Shown: positions 62,302 to 64,000 of the stretch, piece after piece
Layout of the letters: the number at the start of each line of letters is the position of its first letter
Numbering within the stretch: the stretch's first letter is position 1
DNA from: CADEED01 sp036677145
GTDB lineage: Bacteria; Pseudomonadota; Gammaproteobacteria; Steroidobacterales; Steroidobacteraceae
DNA length: 64,000 nucleotides
Assembly: GCA_036677145.1 (NCBI GenBank)
Contig: JAKFFF010000034.1
Coordinates: 62,001-126,000, forward strand
Reading direction: 5' to 3'
Program-made: the position numbers and the translations under genes
Notes under the pieces: generated by a model
What the model saw: only the letters and a program-made list of their open reading frames with translations
Databases searched by the model: none
Told to the model about the DNA's origin: nothing

Positions 62302-63983
62302 CGAGTTCTCCTGGCGCGATTGCCGGCGCTCTGGTGTCCACGCTGACTGGCCGCCCGTTCCATCCCGCCGCGCGAAACATTTGATAACGCGCCAGGAGAC
62401 TGCGAGTTTTCTCGCGCGGACGCGGCGGCGCCCGAAGATTCAAAGCCACGATCCGCGCGCGGCTGGTGCATGCCGCCCCCGGCTGCGTTTGCGGCGCGAT
62501 GTTCCGCATTGTCACGCGCCGCGCCGCTCGTGGACCCGCTGCGTTCCTGCGCGCCCTTGTATTCGCCGGCGACGGCGCGCGGTTCGGCCTGGTCGCGTGC
62601 ACCTTTGTACTCGCCCGTGACGGCGCGTTGTCCGGCCTGGTCGCGTGCGCCTTTGTATTCGCCGCTCACGGCGCGTTGCCCGGCCTGGTCGCGTGCGCCT
62701 TTGTATTCGCCCGCGGCGGTGCGTTGTCCGGCCTGGTCGCGTGCGCCTTTGTATTCGCCCGCGGCGGTGCGTTGTCCGGCCTGGTCGCGCGCACCTTTGT
62801 ATTCGCCCGCGGCGACGCGTTGTTCCGCCGTGTCGCGCGCGCCGCGATACTCATTCGCGCCCGCGCGGTCCTGCGCTCCGGCGTATCCGGTGTTGCCGGG
62901 GTACTGCTTCGCATTGGCATTGTCGCGATTCACCGCGCGCGAATTGTGGGTGACGCGATTGAAGTAGTTGTCGTTGTCGATGTTGACGTTCACGTTGCCG
63001 CGGTGCACGTCGTTGTACACGCGGTTGTAGTCGTATCGGTAGTTAGCCGGACGCGCGTACGCGCCCGCGGGACGGTAACCGGGATACACCGGACGATACG
63101 GAGGAGGGTAATAGACAGCCCCGCCGCCCCAGTGCGGGTAGTAATCGTCGTGGTCGTCGAAGGCCTCATTGAGGATGATGCCGGCCGTGAAGCCGATGAG
63201 CCCCGCGGCGATCATGTCGCCGGTGTTGTCTTCCTGCACGACGGTTGTCGTCGTCGGCGCGGGCGGCGGCGGCGTGGTGTACACCACCTGCGGATTGTAT
63301 TGCGGCACGTAGACGACTTTCGGATCGGCCGGCTGCACCACGATCACTTCCTTGCCTTCTTCCTGCGTCTTCTCGACCTTCTGCTGGGGAGTCGATTTCA
63401 GGTTGCCGACCGCGGCCGCCTGGGTGCGCAGGCGCTGGATGGAATCGAGCACAGCTCTCTGATCGGCGGTGTATGCCTGTCCGACTTCCTTCGTCCAGTC
63501 GAGCTGCGAGCACATCATGTCGAGCACGCTCGGGAACTGCACGAGCGAGCGCACCGCGGGGCTGAAGCCTAACTTCCCGGCTGCGGCGTCGAGTTCGTTG
63601 CCCTGGAGGTCCTGGTTGTCGAGCAGCCAGTTGCCGGCATCGAGAACCTCCTGCGCGTTCGCCGAAGCGGCCAGGACCTGCCCCACGAGCGCATCGGGAT
63701 ACAGCGCGATCGGCGCGAGCAGTTCGTCCAGCGCTGACGGCTCCCATGATTGCGCCGCCTGCGCCTGCGCCTTTGCCAGGGCTGGATCTGCCTGGCCTTC
63801 GACCGGTGCCGCTGTCGTGGCCGCCGGCTGCGCGCCGTTTGTATTCGCGGGAGGCGTGGCCGCGGTTTCGGGGGATCTGTTGCAGGCAACCAGCAACAGC
63901 GCGGTGGCGACCGCGACTAACTGCAGGTTGGCACCGGAAGCGCACATGGCGGCGACGCTAGCGAGTCCGCGGCCTCCGGCCAA
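62298..63983 (-). CDS. DUF3300 protein with C-terminal tandem repeats
   Basis: This protein of up to 561 residues has a lipoprotein-like signal (LVAVATALLLVAC). The DUF3300 core (about 80-230) holds LAPIALYPDALVGQVLAASA and VVVQPADPKVVYVPQYNPQVVY. Then come a Pro-rich segment, a hydrophobic glycine segment, a Tyr/Arg/Pro-rich part and seven 16-residue repeats of the type GEYKGARDQAGQR. The start is TTG 63983 or ATG 63947. It is first of a pair with the DUF2950 gene. The repeat is charged and low-complexity, suggesting wall or polymer binding. Confidence 0.85.
   Translation of the reverse strand: MAGGRGLASVAAMCASGANLQLVAVATALLLVACNRSPETAATPPANTNGAQPAATTAAPVEGQADPALAKAQAQAAQSWEPSALDELLAPIALYPDALVGQVLAASANAQEVLDAGNWLLDNQDLQGNELDAAAGKLGFSPAVRSLVQFPSVLDMMCSQLDWTKEVGQAYTADQRAVLDSIQRLRTQAAAVGNLKSTPQQKVEKTQEEGKEVIVVQPADPKVVYVPQYNPQVVYTTPPPPAPTTTTVVQEDNTGDMIAAGLIGFTAGIILNEAFDDHDDYYPHWGGGAVYYPPPYRPVYPGYRPAGAYARPANYRYDYNRVYNDVHRGNVNVNIDNDNYFNRVTHNSRAVNRDNANAKQYPGNTGYAGAQDRAGANEYRGARDTAEQRVAAGEYKGARDQAGQRTAAGEYKGARDQAGQRTAAGEYKGARDQAGQRAVSGEYKGARDQAGQRAVTGEYKGARDQAEPRAVAGEYKGAQERSGSTSGAARDNAEHRAANAAGGGMHQPRADRGFESSGAAASARENSQSPGALSNVSRGGMERAASQRGHQSAGNRARRTR
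62548..62856 (-). repeat. 48-bp in-frame tandem repeat, about seven copies
   Basis: Unit length is 48 bp, 16 codons (core GEYKGARDQAGQR), in near-identical copies within the DUF3300 gene. Central copies are almost identical at the DNA level, outer copies more diverged. The lack of spacers and the preserved frame show coding repeats prone to slippage, not CRISPR. Confidence 0.9.
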
Positions 63984-64000
63984 TCCAACCTAGGTCTGAT

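Noticed and set aside
62548..62856. Regularly spaced repeats that could suggest a CRISPR array
   Set aside because: The 48-bp units are directly adjacent, without spacers, and keep the reading frame of the DUF3300 gene.

Overview
The window comes from a high-GC Gram-negative bacterium. It has outer-membrane receptors and porins, Sec, Tat and lipoprotein signals, a cytochrome c', a CysB/Sbp sulfate system, YbdK, SrkA, Kup and several GGDEF/EAL proteins. Gene content and codon use suggest a gammaproteobacterium of the Xanthomonadales, Nevskiales or Steroidobacter type. This placement is an inference from gene families; no rRNA or tRNA gene lies in the window.

Layout. 1-8123: the 5' part of galE, srkA, a lipoprotein, a multi-PAS GGDEF/EAL protein, ybdK and a membrane-anchored hypothetical protein. 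8132-11558 (minus): an outer-membrane protein, an ECF sigma factor, a zinc-type anti-sigma factor and a subtilisin-like protease. 11731-16502: two more GGDEF/EAL proteins. 16500-17469: non-coding DNA forming one very large nested palindrome. 17482-21016: an MFS transporter and a secreted lectin-like protein. 21332-24427 (minus): a copper module, with a DUF2946 protein and a TonB-dependent receptor that carries its own PCu(A)C copper-chaperone domain. 24438-26758: photolyase and an ExbB/MotA-type protein. 26939-34461: the sulfate ABC transporter cysA-cysT-cysW, followed by an overlapping histidine kinase and response regulator and then a lipoprotein sulfate-binding protein. 34467-38614: three oxidoreductase or hydrolase genes. 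38701-42321 (minus): a tightly coupled periplasmic redox operon (DsbD-alpha-like protein, diheme cytochrome, monoheme cytochrome, TlpA-like thioredoxin), divergent from cytochrome c'. 43223-47819: a CDF metal exporter, then cysB, a second sbp and a porin. 47961-52307: a GcvA-like regulator with a divergent small protein, a 38-residue membrane peptide, modBC and corA. 52374-56188: a Kef-type antiporter divergent from kup. 56258-63983: msrA-thioredoxin fusion, msrB, a PQQ quinoprotein, and DUF4136, DUF2950 and DUF3300 envelope proteins.

Two physiological themes recur. The first is sulfur: two sulfate-binding proteins, one complete ABC importer, CysB, a porin and an embedded two-component system. 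The second is envelope redox and copper handling: PCu(A)C receptor, nDsbD/TlpA/cytochrome operon, MsrA/MsrB and quinoprotein.

The strongest candidates for something undescribed are: the sigma/anti-sigma/subtilase operon, whose anti-sigma ectodomain looks like a subtilase propeptide; the PCu(A)C-TonB receptor fusion; the two-component system translationally coupled to cysTW; the 0.97-kb nested palindrome; and a 101-bp perfect hairpin that supplies the stop codons of two convergent genes.
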